From contig CAVOWL010000005.1 in the NCBI GenBank assembly GCA_963700105.1, positions 62,001 through 126,000 on the forward strand: a stretch of 64,000 bases of DNA. The letters run 5' to 3'. This DNA comes from CAVUWL01 sp963700105 (GTDB lineage Bacteria > Actinomycetota > Thermoleophilia > Solirubrobacterales > 70-9). Below are positions 34,211 to 45,400 of the stretch, piece after piece (the first letter of the stretch is position 1; every line of letters starts with the position of its first letter). The notes beneath the pieces are model-generated. The model had not been told where the DNA came from, did not search any database, and worked only from the letters and a program-made list of their open reading frames with translations. The position numbers and the translations under genes are program-made.

Positions 34211-37006
34211 TCAGCGCCGACGCCGACTGCGACGTTTGGTTTTCTTGGCCTTGCAAGCTGTCTTCGCCTTCACTTGCTGGGTCTCGGTCTTGCCGTTTTG
34301 GGCGGTGAATTCGATCGTCGTGGTGATTGGCAAGCTGCAGAGGTTCTGGGTGTTGGCCAGATAGCCCTGAGAGCCACCGAAGAGGGTGAAGCGGAAGTTT
34401 CCAATCGGGGCGTCGGGCACGACTGGGACGACGGTCTTAAGACGCCCGGTTTGACCAAGGGTGGAGGATTCAGCCTCGGGGGTGAGCATCACTTGGCCGC
34501 CAAGAATAAAGGCCAGGTGGGGCAGTAGCCCGTAGCCAGAGACGGCATAGACCGGACCCTTGAGCGGCTTTTCGAGCAGGGGCGTGGTGGTCGTCGCTTC
34601 GCCAATAGGCTGGCGGCCGGCGCATCGATCGGAAGCGAGTTCTGAGCGGTCGCAAATGTTCCCGAGGTGGCGCTGGTCGATCTCGAAGGCTTTGGGCAGG
34701 GTTACGGCAACGGATTTGATGTTGGCATCACCTGGCCGAGTGTTCAGTTCTATCGCGAGGCTAGGATCCTTGCTGCGGGCAGTCGCCTTGTGACCACCAA
34801 GCTGGGTGATCGACATTCTCGGAGCAAACGGGAGCGAAAAACAGTTGACGGCCTGAAAGGGAGAGGCAAATGCCACCGCGGTGCCCTGGTTACCGATCCC
34901 TTCGGAGCCGACCGTGAAGGGAGAGCAGTTCGTGGGGTTGATCATGAAGTGTTCGCGGTTGATGTTGACGCGGATTTCGCGCATTCGGATCGGGATTCCC
35001 CCAATGATTTCGGGCATGGCTTCCGAGTCGGCAATCACATGGGCATCTTGGGGGTCGATGTGGAGGGCGACGCGGACGACCACCGTGCCGTAGTCATAGG
35101 GTCCGGCGAGCGCCGGGGTGATCGCCGCGAGGCTGAGGGGAGCACCCTGGAAGGGGCCGCCGAGATACATCTTCCCGTCCGCGTGGAAGGGGTGTTCGCC
35201 GGGACCGGCGGCAACGTTGGTGGTTCCGATTTCAGAGGATGCAGGGCAACTTGGTTCGGCCTGCTCGGTTCGCCCGAGAGTTTTTGCAGCGGCGAGGATA
35301 CTAGCTTCGGGACAATAAGAAACCCCGTGGAGGTTGGCAGTCAATCCCGGAGGCATGGTGAAGTTAAGGTGGCCGAGAAACTGATCGCCGTCTTCGCGGT
35401 TGAGTTTCAAGCTGAAAGAGCTAAAGGCGCCAGCTTCAGCGTTACCAGTTCCGGCGTCCAGGGTCGGGTGGAAGGGACGAACCTGCCCAGGGCATTCGGA
35501 GTGGTGTGGGCCTTCGGTCAAGCCGAAAATCTGGCTGGAATGCTGGGCGGGAAGGGCTTCGTTCCACGGTATGAAATTGGCGTCAGTAGTGTAGATGGTG
35601 CAGGCGGTGGGTGTGGCCATGAGCCCGCGGTCAGAGGCGAACAGATGGAGCTGGAAGTCGGAGAAGGGCGCCTGGGGCAATTCGGGAAAGTGGATCGTCA
35701 GACGGCCAGTCGTTTCATCTGGAACTGCGGAACCAATGAGCTTGACATGGATGCCGAAACCTGAGGCGGTCAGCAATAGGCGGTACTGGTCGCCGGGCCT
35801 TGGTTCGCCGATGTAGATTGAGCCTTCGAGGCGGCCAGGCAAGGCTTCGCTGCCGATCGTGAAGGTCCCAATCTTGGAGGAGTCGGGACATTCGGCTGCT
35901 TCTTCCGATTCGAGCTTGGCCTGAGGTTCGGGGCAGTCGGCCTGGCCATCTGCGGCGTCCGGGTTGATTGTGAATCCTTCGGGCAAGGTGACTTCGGCGG
36001 CTTTTAGCTCTGATGGCGACACGGCAAAGCCCTGGAACTGAGGAGCGGATAGGTCAACATTCAGGCCGGAGGGGGCATCGGTTTCGGAAGTAGTCGGGCT
36101 CGCAGCGAGGACCGGGTAGAACACCTCAGATTCACACTGGGTGGTCGCGGGGTAGCTCGCTGATGCGGTGGACGGGCCACTGGGATCCGCATAGGTCTGA
36201 ACTTCGAGGGAGGTTTCCAAGGGTCGAGAGGTGCAGGTGGTTGGATTGGAGATGAGCGGCCGGACGGGAATGGAGGACGGAGTCGGCTCGGTGATGCAGG
36301 CAGTGGTGGTCAAGCCAGCGCAGTTTGCCGGCACGCCGGCAGTACCTTTAGGAAAGCGCTGGGCCAGGTGGCCGACTTCTGCGGGGAGTCCCCAGACTGT
36401 CAGCCTGGCGGCGGCAAGCGGGATGAGCTGGGTGATATCCGAGACGGTGAAGCGCAGGCCGTAATCCCCAGCTCCACCAGCAACCGCACCGGTACGTACA
36501 GAAACAGGGATGTCGATGGGAAGATCGATGATTGGAGCAATGAAGGCAAACAGCGCCGTCTGACTAACCGCGGGTTCAATGCTGAATAGGGGTGCAGTAC
36601 CGAGCAGTTCCCTGGACTGTCCTGCATAGTTGGCATAGACAGTGATGAGGCCAGCCTGGGAGTCTGAAGGACATTGGTCGAGAGCAAAGTCTGATGCAGT
36701 GCATTGGGTGATGGCAGCCGGGTCACCAAACAATCCCCGAGGGGAATCGAATGTAACGTTCTGGGCTACTTCGGGATTTCCAGGCTTTTCAAGTTCGAAT
36801 GAGGTTGTGAGGTCGGGATGACCGCCAGCGGCTGTGTCGGAGGAGGTAGTTTCGAAGGAAGTGATCGCCTCGGAGCCCATTGCTGGTGCAGCGCTGATTG
36901 CGAGCACGGTTGCAGTAATGAGCGCCGTGCTTGCGATCAGCGAGATCACGCGGGCCAGACGGCCATCAGAAGTATCCGAATTGCGAGGTTTGAGCGGGGA
37001 GTTCAT
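34211..37006 (-). CDS. Giant exported 'B' protein, type I, intact (B3)
   Basis: A 931-residue exported protein. ATG 37006 overlaps the upstream stop as ATGA; in-frame starts up to 37108 are less likely. Signal peptide at about residues 18-41 (VISLIASTALITATVLAISA). The B module follows: TAAGGHPDLTTSFELEKPG, CPSDSQAGLITVYANY, INPDAADGQADCPEPQ, DQYRLLLTASGFGIHVKL, MPPGLTANLHGVSYCPEA, GPYDYGTVVVRVALHIDP and INPTNCSPF. It ends in the basic tail CKAKKTKRRSRRRR. Regular beta-strand patterns and paired cysteines suggest a stack of small beta domains. I recognise no enzyme motif. It is the last gene of operon 2 and the intact reference for the frameshifted gene at 6531. Confidence 0.85.
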   Translation of the reverse strand: MNSPLKPRNSDTSDGRLARVISLIASTALITATVLAISAAPAMGSEAITSFETTSSDTAAGGHPDLTTSFELEKPGNPEVAQNVTFDSPRGLFGDPAAITQCTASDFALDQCPSDSQAGLITVYANYAGQSRELLGTAPLFSIEPAVSQTALFAFIAPIIDLPIDIPVSVRTGAVAGGAGDYGLRFTVSDITQLIPLAAARLTVWGLPAEVGHLAQRFPKGTAGVPANCAGLTTTACITEPTPSSIPVRPLISNPTTCTSRPLETSLEVQTYADPSGPSTASASYPATTQCESEVFYPVLAASPTTSETDAPSGLNVDLSAPQFQGFAVSPSELKAAEVTLPEGFTINPDAADGQADCPEPQAKLESEEAAECPDSSKIGTFTIGSEALPGRLEGSIYIGEPRPGDQYRLLLTASGFGIHVKLIGSAVPDETTGRLTIHFPELPQAPFSDFQLHLFASDRGLMATPTACTIYTTDANFIPWNEALPAQHSSQIFGLTEGPHHSECPGQVRPFHPTLDAGTGNAEAGAFSSFSLKLNREDGDQFLGHLNFTMPPGLTANLHGVSYCPEASILAAAKTLGRTEQAEPSCPASSEIGTTNVAAGPGEHPFHADGKMYLGGPFQGAPLSLAAITPALAGPYDYGTVVVRVALHIDPQDAHVIADSEAMPEIIGGIPIRMREIRVNINREHFMINPTNCSPFTVGSEGIGNQGTAVAFASPFQAVNCFSLPFAPRMSITQLGGHKATARSKDPSLAIELNTRPGDANIKSVAVTLPKAFEIDQRHLGNICDRSELASDRCAGRQPIGEATTTTPLLEKPLKGPVYAVSGYGLLPHLAFILGGQVMLTPEAESSTLGQTGRLKTVVPVVPDAPIGNFRFTLFGGSQGYLANTQNLCSLPITTTIEFTAQNGKTETQQVKAKTACKAKKTKRRSRRRR

Positions 37007-40000
37007 CGCCGACCTCCGTGCCTGGGGTGAGTCCGCCGCCCATGGTGCCTGTGAGGCTTGGACCGCTTGGCGCAGTGTCCGTGCCTCAATATAAAGCCCT
37101 TCTTGCAACTATTCACGGTCGTGAGGGGAGACCGTTCGTTACCACCTGGGGAGCTGCCGACGGACTGGATATTGGGCGGTTCGGGCAGAGGAGAACCGGC
37201 ACCGTGGCACTCATCAGAGGCTTTGCAGGGGACTGGGCTGGGAGTAAACGGGAAGCCGCCTTCTTCGCGGGCATCGTAGATACGGACACGACTGCCGTTT
37301 TCATCCCCGTGAACGAGAGCATCGCGGGTAAAGAAAAAGGCGTCGGTTCCGTCGGCGGAGGCGCTTAGCAGGGAAGAGTTGAAGGGGCTAGTACCTGGAG
37401 TGATTAAACCAAGACACCCCGCGGCGTTTTCGCACCGGGCCCTTGGGGGTCCAGCGCCATCCGGCTCCCACTCATAGACGTCTTCGCGTTCATTGAGATC
37501 GCGATCGACGAGGCCTTCACTGGAGTTGAAAAAGACGCGGCCGTCATCGGCCAAGCTGAGGCCATTGGAGGCAAGTGTCGATTCGCCGGTGGCCTGCTCA
37601 CCGGTCGGACTACAAGAGACGCAAGTGAGAGCTTCAGTCGACGCGTCGTAGCGGAAGATCTCGCGGTGAGAAGCGCTATTGACGCCGGTGAGCGGCAAGG
37701 TGGAGGTGAAGGCAGCGAAGTTGCCGGATGGAGTGACCTGGAAGTCGGCGGTGTGTCGGGATTCAGGAGAGGCGACACTTTCGAGAACCAAGGGATTGTC
37801 GGTTTCGGGGTCAGAGGGGATGGCGCGAGGGCCAAATTCCAGCACTTCGCCAGACTCTGCTTGGGAAACGAGCAGGCGACCGGCGGACGCAGCTAGACCA
37901 GAGGAGCCTGATTCCCCTTCCAGTCGAGCGAGACGGCCGAAGCCGATCGAGCCGTCTTCCATGGCGCCGAGTTCGGTACCGACTGTAGGTTCATACTCGA
38001 CGACCTGGTTGCCAAGGGAGCCTTCACGATCACCCTCGTTAACGTAAACGTGGTTGTAGGAAGGGTTGGTTATAGGGGTGCCGCCGGTATCAACGGCGAT
38101 CCCAAAGGCAGCTTCTCGGGACAGTTCGAGCACCCCGATGAAGGCGCCGGTAAAGCCATCGTACGCTGCCGCTTCGTCGCGTTCGCTCGGGGATTGGCCG
38201 TCCTCGACGTAAACGGTGCCGTGGGAATCGACGGCAATGCCCGTTGGCTCGGGGATCGTTTCAAATTCAAGGGCGGGACTGACGGGTGGAAGTTCTTTAC
38301 CTTTTTCTTGTTCTTCTTTGACTAGCTGTTCTTCTTCTTGAAAGGCGGTCGGTTTGTAGGACGACACGCCGGCTTCATAAGTGCTGACAAAGAGATTGCC
38401 GTTGACGGGATCAACAGCGACGCCGGTTGGCTTTTGGGGGACTTCGATCTGACCGCGACAGGTCCCTTCGGGACCGAACTCGTCGACAAAATTAGCGCCG
38501 CCGAACCTGAAGAGAGGGACGTAGAGATCGCCATAGGAAGGGCTGCTGGGATCGTTATCTACGGCGATACTCGTAGGTGCGTGTAGCTCTTCACCGTAAT
38601 CTAATGCTCCCAAGGGGCAGCCAGCGCTCCCAGAAAGCGTACCTTCGTGGGCGAAGCTGGCAACGGCCTGGCCGGCGGCGGTCAACTTCGTCACCGAGCC
38701 TCTGTTATTGAGGCTGAGGATGTAAGAGTCTCCTTCTTCGCCGGGAGCTTCGGTAATCGCGACAGCGCTTGGCCGCGAAAATGCCCCATAGGCATGGCGG
38801 AAGGCATGTTCGGCCGGCGGGAGGGAGGCGTTGGCACTGGACTCAAGTGTCGTGACAAACTTGGGTGCTGAGCCGGGCCGGGCGAGGTAGAGGTTAGGAG
38901 CGCCCTGAACGCCGTCGGAGGGACCGGCGAGAAGCTCGGGGGAGAGAAAATAGATGCCCCCACCGGCGGAAGGAACCCCGCCGGCGCCGCCAATCGCGAG
39001 GTCGCCGCAGGTAGCTTGGGCGCCTCTGGCATTCCAATGAACGTACTTGGTGTTGGAGGTCGGGTCACAGAATGCGGTGTTGCCGGGTTCGCCGTCTTTG
39101 CCTTCATTGTCACCTTTAGAAATCAGAGCGAGAGGTTCTCCTTCTTCTTCACCCTTTTTCGACCACATGTAGATATCAGCGCCGCTGTGTTCGGGGTCTT
39201 CGCCTGTGAGATGTTCTTCGGAGGAGAAAAAGACCTCTTCCCCATTGGCGCTCATACCGTCATACACGACACCGTCGGCTGCGTTGGGCGCCAGTTCAGT
39301 GGTGGCAGGGAAATCACCGAAGTTCATGTAGAGATGCCAATATTTCCGGCCTTCAGCTTCGTCAGCCAGCTCGCCGATAAGGATGTGGGTGCCATTGGAG
39401 GAAATGTCGAGCTCGCCAATCCCCGGCCCGGTCAGCACACCCCCGTCTCCCGGCTTGAAGGAGACGAGATGGGTTTCATCCGTCTTGAGGTTACGATCAT
39501 ATATTGAGACTTCCCCTTCGGCACCCTGAGGCTCGAATTTCGAAGCGGAACCGAAAACCAGATGTTCTCCATTTGCGGAAAGATGCTTGGCTACGTAACC
39601 TTCGGAGAGCGCGGATGTCTGAGGGATTTGACCTTCCATACCCTGAACGAGTTCCCCGCTGGGCAGGTGGACCGGAATACCGACCTCGGTGTGCCCGGGC
39701 CCGAAACATGGCGAACAGATTTCGGGGCCGCCGAAGGCGAACGTGTCAAGACCGGCATCGGCTTCGAGAAGCGTGGAGGAGAATGGAACGACAGAGGGAG
39801 TCTTGTCGGCCGGAATGCCGACGTAATCGGTGGACCAGCCAGATTCGGTACGAGTCGCCACGTAGGGATCAAGGCCGCGGTTGGTCGGCTCCCCCGTTCC
39901 AGGGATACCGCCGCCGTGCACGCCGTAAAGGAGGCGCGAGGGGCCGGTGGAGCCGGAGGCTTCGGGGTAACCGGAGAAGGGTGTCTGACCATTTGCAAGA

Positions 40001-42087
40001 TTCGACTCGACGTCATATCCATTGGTATTCGGAGCTGAGACCAGCTCGTAAGCGCGGCAGTCGAGCAGAAGAGAGGCACCGGTCTGCTGCTGAGCGTGAG
40101 CATTAGGACAGTTGTCTTCCTGCCTCGCGCTAAATGAGAATGTCGTGAAGCTCTGTTCAGGACCCGCCGTACCCCCAGGGGGACTCTCTTCGTTGGTCGC
40201 AACTACTCGGTAATGGTAGGTCGTGCCCGCCAGAAGTCCCCCGAGCTGGGGCGATGCAACGCTTTGATATTCGCTGCCCGACCCGATATCGACATTTTCG
40301 CTCGGAATGACAGAACAAGGGTCGGGGGTGGCGCTGCATTGACCGATTCCGTATTCGAAGTGATAGCTGGTATCCGCGGCACCAGGATTGATACGAGCTC
40401 TGAGCACGGCGCTATCCGTCCGCACGTCGGCAACAAACTCTTCGATCAGCGGTTCAGTAGCAGTCGTAGTGAATTCTTCGTCTTCGCCATGACTAACCCC
40501 GGTCTGGTTTTTGGCGACGAGTCGGTAATGATAGGTCGTCTCTGGCAGAAGACCTTCGAGCCCAAAGGAGAGGGGGACGACTTCGCCGTGCTTTGGAGAC
40601 CCAACGGAGTCGCCCGGAGGAGGAGCGGTGTCTTTGCCATAGCTGCTGGTAGTTCCCCATTCAAAGTAATAGCTGGTAGCTTCTTCGGATCCGACGAACG
40701 ACCCGTGGATGGTCGCGGTGGTTCCCTTAACCGCAGTTGGAGCACCGGTTTCAATGCCTACGACCTGATGCGGAGTATAGGTGTGATCCGAACTTTCGCT
40801 TGTACCGTTCGCGCCGGTGGCGATTACCCTATAATGATACGTTGTTTCGGGGGTCAAACCTGAGAGGCCTGCGTTTACTTCGGTAGACGTGCTAAACGGT
40901 GGTGCCGGAGAGCAGGGGATAGCACCAAGACCGTAGGACACATTCGTCCCGTATTCAAAGCGGCAGGACGTAACCTGTTCGTTTTCGCTGGGTTGAATCA
41001 ATGCGTGAAGCGTTGCGGAATTAGACGATTCACTGGTTGTCGAGATGATGTTGATCCCCGGAATACCTACTGGTTCGAATACATTCACAAGGCCCAAGCT
41101 ATCGTCAGAACCGAAAAGGATATGGGTCACGGGATCGATTCCGAGACCTAACGTGTTTTCCATCGTCGCGGCGTTGATCGTGCCGACCAGTTCACCTGAA
41201 GAATTGTAGTGTTCAATGTGGTTCGCATTCGCGACGTAAACATCGTTACTAGAGGTATCTATCCCGATCCCATCAGCAGTGCCGCTCGCATCGATGATTG
41301 GTTTACCAGATACAGGACGGCCAGAAGGAGAGAATTTCTCCACCTTACCTTCACCAACAACGTAGATATATCCCGACGTGTCTACCGCAACCCCAATCGG
41401 CGATGTGGCTGCATCCGTGGAAAACTGGCGGAGATATTCGCCGCCGGCCGTATAGACATCAATGACGCTATGGGCGTCATCCGCAACATAAAGATCTTGA
41501 TTGGTGGGGTCAACTGTCAGGGTGATGTCACCGAAATAGCCCTGAGGGGTAGCGGCACCGCTAATTTGGCCGTCGGTGCCGAACGAAGTGACCGGTTCGC
41601 CTGACGGGTTGAATTTGTCGACTACTCCATAGCCGAAGTTGGCGACGTAGAGATCTCCAGTTGTTTGTTCCACCGCCAAGCCCCACGGCTCAGAAAAAGC
41701 TCCTGCCGGGGTCGCGGAGCCGTTGATTTGTCCGTCAGTACCGTACCCTTTCACGAGTTCGCCGGAAGCCGGGTCCAGTTTGTCGATTAAATCGGCACTC
41801 ACATCAGACGTGTAAACATCGCCGCTAGTCTGATCAAACGCCAGGGCGATCGGGTTGTGAAGAGCACCGCTCCCGCTGAAAGATCTTTGATAGATATCTT
41901 TATACTCGGCCGAGGCGGGGGCAGCGGTCAGCCCGATGTAGGCAAGAATGAGGGTGACCACCAAAGCCGGGCGGCGGGCGCGCGCACCTCGGGTAGGCTC
42001 GGCTTCCGTCTTTCGGTATCTAGTCGAGCCCAAGTCGACCCGTCGATCCGGGTCGTTTGAAGTGTTTCGTGGAACTGATACTTTCAT
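37003..42087 (-). CDS. Giant exported 'A' protein, type I: NHL propeller/FN3-like/PD40-like (A3)
   Basis: A 1694-residue exported protein. ATG 42087 overlaps the upstream small gene's stop as ATGA, with AGGACC about eight bases upstream. Signal peptide at about residues 40-60 (ALVVTLILAYIGLTAAPASA). NHL-type propeller to about 345 with repeated GTDGQI.G.ATP segments. FN3-like repeats follow (ATIHGSFVGSEEATSYYFEW). Then CRAYELV, and a PD40-like propeller split by a second NHL block with a Glu/Lys-rich insert (EEEQLVKEEQEKGKELPP). The end is CKASDECHG, then the Cys pair CKKGFILRHGHC and a His/Arg-rich tail. From CRAYELV onward it matches A1, while its first propeller is of a different type. It probably acts outside the cell or on its surface. 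Confidence 0.85.
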   Translation of the reverse strand: MKVSVPRNTSNDPDRRVDLGSTRYRKTEAEPTRGARARRPALVVTLILAYIGLTAAPASAEYKDIYQRSFSGSGALHNPIALAFDQTSGDVYTSDVSADLIDKLDPASGELVKGYGTDGQINGSATPAGAFSEPWGLAVEQTTGDLYVANFGYGVVDKFNPSGEPVTSFGTDGQISGAATPQGYFGDITLTVDPTNQDLYVADDAHSVIDVYTAGGEYLRQFSTDAATSPIGVAVDTSGYIYVVGEGKVEKFSPSGRPVSGKPIIDASGTADGIGIDTSSNDVYVANANHIEHYNSSGELVGTINAATMENTLGLGIDPVTHILFGSDDSLGLVNVFEPVGIPGINIISTTSESSNSATLHALIQPSENEQVTSCRFEYGTNVSYGLGAIPCSPAPPFSTSTEVNAGLSGLTPETTYHYRVIATGANGTSESSDHTYTPHQVVGIETGAPTAVKGTTATIHGSFVGSEEATSYYFEWGTTSSYGKDTAPPPGDSVGSPKHGEVVPLSFGLEGLLPETTYHYRLVAKNQTGVSHGEDEEFTTTATEPLIEEFVADVRTDSAVLRARINPGAADTSYHFEYGIGQCSATPDPCSVIPSENVDIGSGSEYQSVASPQLGGLLAGTTYHYRVVATNEESPPGGTAGPEQSFTTFSFSARQEDNCPNAHAQQQTGASLLLDCRAYELVSAPNTNGYDVESNLANGQTPFSGYPEASGSTGPSRLLYGVHGGGIPGTGEPTNRGLDPYVATRTESGWSTDYVGIPADKTPSVVPFSSTLLEADAGLDTFAFGGPEICSPCFGPGHTEVGIPVHLPSGELVQGMEGQIPQTSALSEGYVAKHLSANGEHLVFGSASKFEPQGAEGEVSIYDRNLKTDETHLVSFKPGDGGVLTGPGIGELDISSNGTHILIGELADEAEGRKYWHLYMNFGDFPATTELAPNAADGVVYDGMSANGEEVFFSSEEHLTGEDPEHSGADIYMWSKKGEEEGEPLALISKGDNEGKDGEPGNTAFCDPTSNTKYVHWNARGAQATCGDLAIGGAGGVPSAGGGIYFLSPELLAGPSDGVQGAPNLYLARPGSAPKFVTTLESSANASLPPAEHAFRHAYGAFSRPSAVAITEAPGEEGDSYILSLNNRGSVTKLTAAGQAVASFAHEGTLSGSAGCPLGALDYGEELHAPTSIAVDNDPSSPSYGDLYVPLFRFGGANFVDEFGPEGTCRGQIEVPQKPTGVAVDPVNGNLFVSTYEAGVSSYKPTAFQEEEQLVKEEQEKGKELPPVSPALEFETIPEPTGIAVDSHGTVYVEDGQSPSERDEAAAYDGFTGAFIGVLELSREAAFGIAVDTGGTPITNPSYNHVYVNEGDREGSLGNQVVEYEPTVGTELGAMEDGSIGFGRLARLEGESGSSGLAASAGRLLVSQAESGEVLEFGPRAIPSDPETDNPLVLESVASPESRHTADFQVTPSGNFAAFTSTLPLTGVNSASHREIFRYDASTEALTCVSCSPTGEQATGESTLASNGLSLADDGRVFFNSSEGLVDRDLNEREDVYEWEPDGAGPPRARCENAAGCLGLITPGTSPFNSSLLSASADGTDAFFFTRDALVHGDENGSRVRIYDAREEGGFPFTPSPVPCKASDECHGAGSPLPEPPNIQSVGSSPGGNERSPLTTVNSCKKGFILRHGHCAKRSKPHRHHGRRTHPRHGGRR

Positions 42088-42425
42088 CGAAGCGGTCCTG
42101 CCAGCTTGTAAGCATTTTGGTGCGCTGAGAGATCGCCGAGCTGGACAGATGAGTTTTGGCCAGTGGTTTTGCTCAGTTTGGCGGCGACCATGACGCCGAT
42201 GCCCACGGTGAAGGTACCTGCCGCCAACTGCCCTCTCCAAGCCGCGTCGTTGGCGGCTTCAAAGAGTCCCTCGTTTGCGTCCGCCTCATGCGCAACGGCT
42301 ACCGGGCCCTCTACACCTCGTTGCCTCTTTTCGCCGCCTGTTGGTGTAAGCGATGCAGCTCGAATTTCGCGGCCAACTTCAACCGGCATTGACGCATGGG
42401 AGAATTGCATAGTCATCGTGGTCAC
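42084..42425 (-). CDS. Small protein inside giant-protein operon 2
   Basis: A 113-residue protein. GTG 42425 overlaps the stop of the upstream B gene as GTGA, with GAGGACT just before it, and the stop overlaps the next ATG as ATGA. Being coupled on both sides makes it a convincing gene despite its size. It has no signal peptide. The first part is polar (FSHASMPVEVGREIRAASLT), and a moderately hydrophobic stretch (QLAAGTFTVGIGVMVAAKLS) follows near residues 66-85. I recognise no family. It could be a single-span membrane protein or a cytosolic factor for the giant proteins; operon 1 has no similar gene at this place. Confidence 0.6.
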   Translation of the reverse strand: MTTMTMQFSHASMPVEVGREIRAASLTPTGGEKRQRGVEGPVAVAHEADANEGLFEAANDAAWRGQLAAGTFTVGIGVMVAAKLSKTTGQNSSVQLGDLSAHQNAYKLAGPLR

Positions 42426-45400
42426 AGTCCTCGTCGCGGCTCCTGTTGGGGATGGCGCTTTTGCTTCTTGGCGCATGCAGTTTCGAGGACCGGGTCTTGG
42501 TTTGCCGTTTTTCCGTTCTGGCCCGTTATGTCTACATTGGCATGCAAGGCTTTGGCGCAGATGTTGGCGCCATTTTCCAATAGTCCCTTTTTCCCACCAT
42601 CCAGGCTGAGAGTGAATTTAGAGACCGGGGCATCAGGCACCGTGGAGAAGGTCGTTCGGATGCGTCCGGGGACGCTTTCGACGTGGCCTACCAAGGTGAT
42701 GTCGATCTGGCCGTTGAGAGCGGCGACGATGTCAGGGAGCTTTCGGCCGACCCCACCGGCGCGTAGGTAGACGGGACCTTCTAGGGGCTTTTCGAGGAGG
42801 GGGGTTTCGGCCTTGGCGAAGCCGATCACAGAGCCGGGTGGACACTGCTGCGCGTCATATTGGACTCGCGTACAAGGCGCCTGGAGATGGGCGTTGTCTA
42901 GGAACTCGGAGGGGGGTAACGTTACCTGTGCTTTCGCGATATTGGCTTCGCCGGTATTGGTTGTGAGTGTGGTACGGAGCGCGGGGTTGCCAGCATGCTT
43001 AGTTGATCCAGAGAAGCCCACGGTGAGCTTGGGACCAAAGGAAAGGGTGCCGCAGTCGGCGACCTGATAATGCTCGCTGCGGTCAGCCACAGCGCCCTGG
43101 TTCCCGAAAACTTCGGCACTGACCGAAAACGGATCACAGTTGGTGGGGTTGAGGGTGAAGTTGGGCCGATTGAGATCCACACGGATTGATCTAAGACGGA
43201 GCGGCACGCCCCCGATGATCTGGGGGAGGGGGCGGCCGACGGTTGACACCTGGGCGGTTTCGGGATTGACCCTGAGCCCTTCGCGGACCACGACGCTGCC
43301 AATGTCATAGGGACCCGTGACGGCTGGAGTAATCACGACGAGACTCAGAGGTGCACCCCTATAGGGCCCCGCCAAGTAAACCTTGCCGGGCAGGTAAACG
43401 GGGTGGGTGCCGGCGCCGGCGCCGACCACCGATTCACCGACCTGACTGGCGAGAGGGCAACTGGGAGAAGCGAGCTGCTCGGCACCCGTGTAGGTTTCCG
43501 CTTCGGCGGATTCGATCGAGGATTGGGGGCAGTAGGGAATACCCTTGAGAGTGGCAGAGAAGCCGGGGGGAGCGGTAACGTTGAGAGAGCTCAGGTTCTG
43601 ATCGCCATCGGGGCGGGTGACTTCGAGAGAGAAGGGGGTATGAGCGGCCGCAGCGTGGCCGAGCGAAGCAGCCTGAAATCCGGGGGAGAAGGGGCGGGTG
43701 GAACCGGGGCAAGGGCTGCCATCGGGGCCGGTGGTCAGGCGGAAATACTGAGTAGATTCCTGAGTCGAAAGAGATTCATCCCATGGGGTGAAGACAGTTG
43801 TAACCGGGTATTCGCCACATTGGGTAGGGGTGGCAAGCAGACCGCGTTCGGAGCCGAAGAAGTGCAGGTTGAAGGAGGTAAACGTGGTTTGGGGAAGATT
43901 CGGAAAGGAGATTTCCAGCCGGCCGGTATGCGGGTCGGGCGTGACGGTGCCGGCCAGCTTGACGTGGGTGGCGAAGCCGTTGGCGATGAGAAAGATGCGA
44001 TAGCGATCACCCGGCTGAGGTCGACCCAAGTAGACAAATCCAGGGAGTGGGCCCGGCAGAGCCGGACTATCAATCGTGAGACTTCCGACCTTTGCGGATT
44101 CTGGACAAACTGCTTCGGCGTCGGACCCAAATGGTCCGAGAAGCGCTTCTTCATCGCTGCATGAGGTCTTTCCATCTGCTGCGCCGGCATTGATGGAAAA
44201 GCCTTCCGGGAGGGTAACGACCGCAGAGCGAAGCTCAGAAGGGGACGGCACGAAGGGGCTTACCTGCTGAGGGACCGTGAGATCGACATCGATTCCCGAT
44301 GGGGCATCGGTGGCAGTAGTTGTCGGCTGAGCGTAGAGGCTGGGGTTAAAGCTGAGCTGGTCACAGCCAGTCCCCTGCGGCCAAGGATAATCGGCATTCG
44401 TGACGCCACCGTCATAGGACACTATTTCCAACGAGGTGCTCGGGACGGTTCCGCAGTCAGTCGGATTCTGAAGGAAAGGTGTTTCAGGGCTATTGGAAGC
44501 AGTTGGATGTTCTACAAGTCCTCGGTCGGGCCCGAACCCACACGGATCGACGACTTCATTCGGATTTCCCGAAACCACCTCGCCTTCTTCGGGGGTAACG
44601 CTTTCGCCTTTTGCATTGCAAAATTCCCCAACGAAGGAGGACCCATCCAAGTTGATCCCCTCTTCAATATCCCTGGGAATGTCGATGCGAAACACGTCAT
44701 GAACATGAGCAGCTGGGACTCCCCACAGGACCTGCTGAAGGGACTGGAGCGGGACGATTCCATGGGGGATCGAGATAGCCGACGAGTCGAGACCATAGTC
44801 AGAGCCGGTGCGGGCTTCCAGTACCGTAAAGGCGGGGCTCGCCAAGGGGGTCTCAAATCCAAGCAATCCCGCCTCATCGGGCGTCGGAACGAGATTGTAA
44901 AGAGCGCTATTAAACACAATGGGCACGTTGCTGATAGCAAAGTGGTCAATCCCGACCTGGGAATCAACTGGACATGTATAAGAGGCAAACTCTGCCAGCG
45001 TACATTGGGGAGTCGCGTGCGGATTACCAATGAAACCGGCGGGTAGCTGAACGATGGCGGATTTAGGGTCCTGACAATCGCATGCACTCTGGGTGTGCTG
45101 AACGACACTATTTTCGACTTCGAAAGACACCTCGAGGTCCGGGTGGCCGCCGGCCTGGTTAGTGGAAGGGATGGCAGAGTATTGGCGGATTGGGGTGTTC
45201 GCCCCAGAAAAGGCTGGGAGAAGGCAGCCTGCCCCAAATACTGCGATTGCCAGACCAATAATGCCCAAGACTGCGCCACAGTGTTGCGACTTAAGGGGAT
45301 TAGGTATGGAGGTTGGTCTACTCAAGGCTACTCCATAGTGTGCCGCTCCCTGTCGTCGAAGCCGCTCGCGTCTCCTCGGGGCTTGAACCGGCACAGTCAG

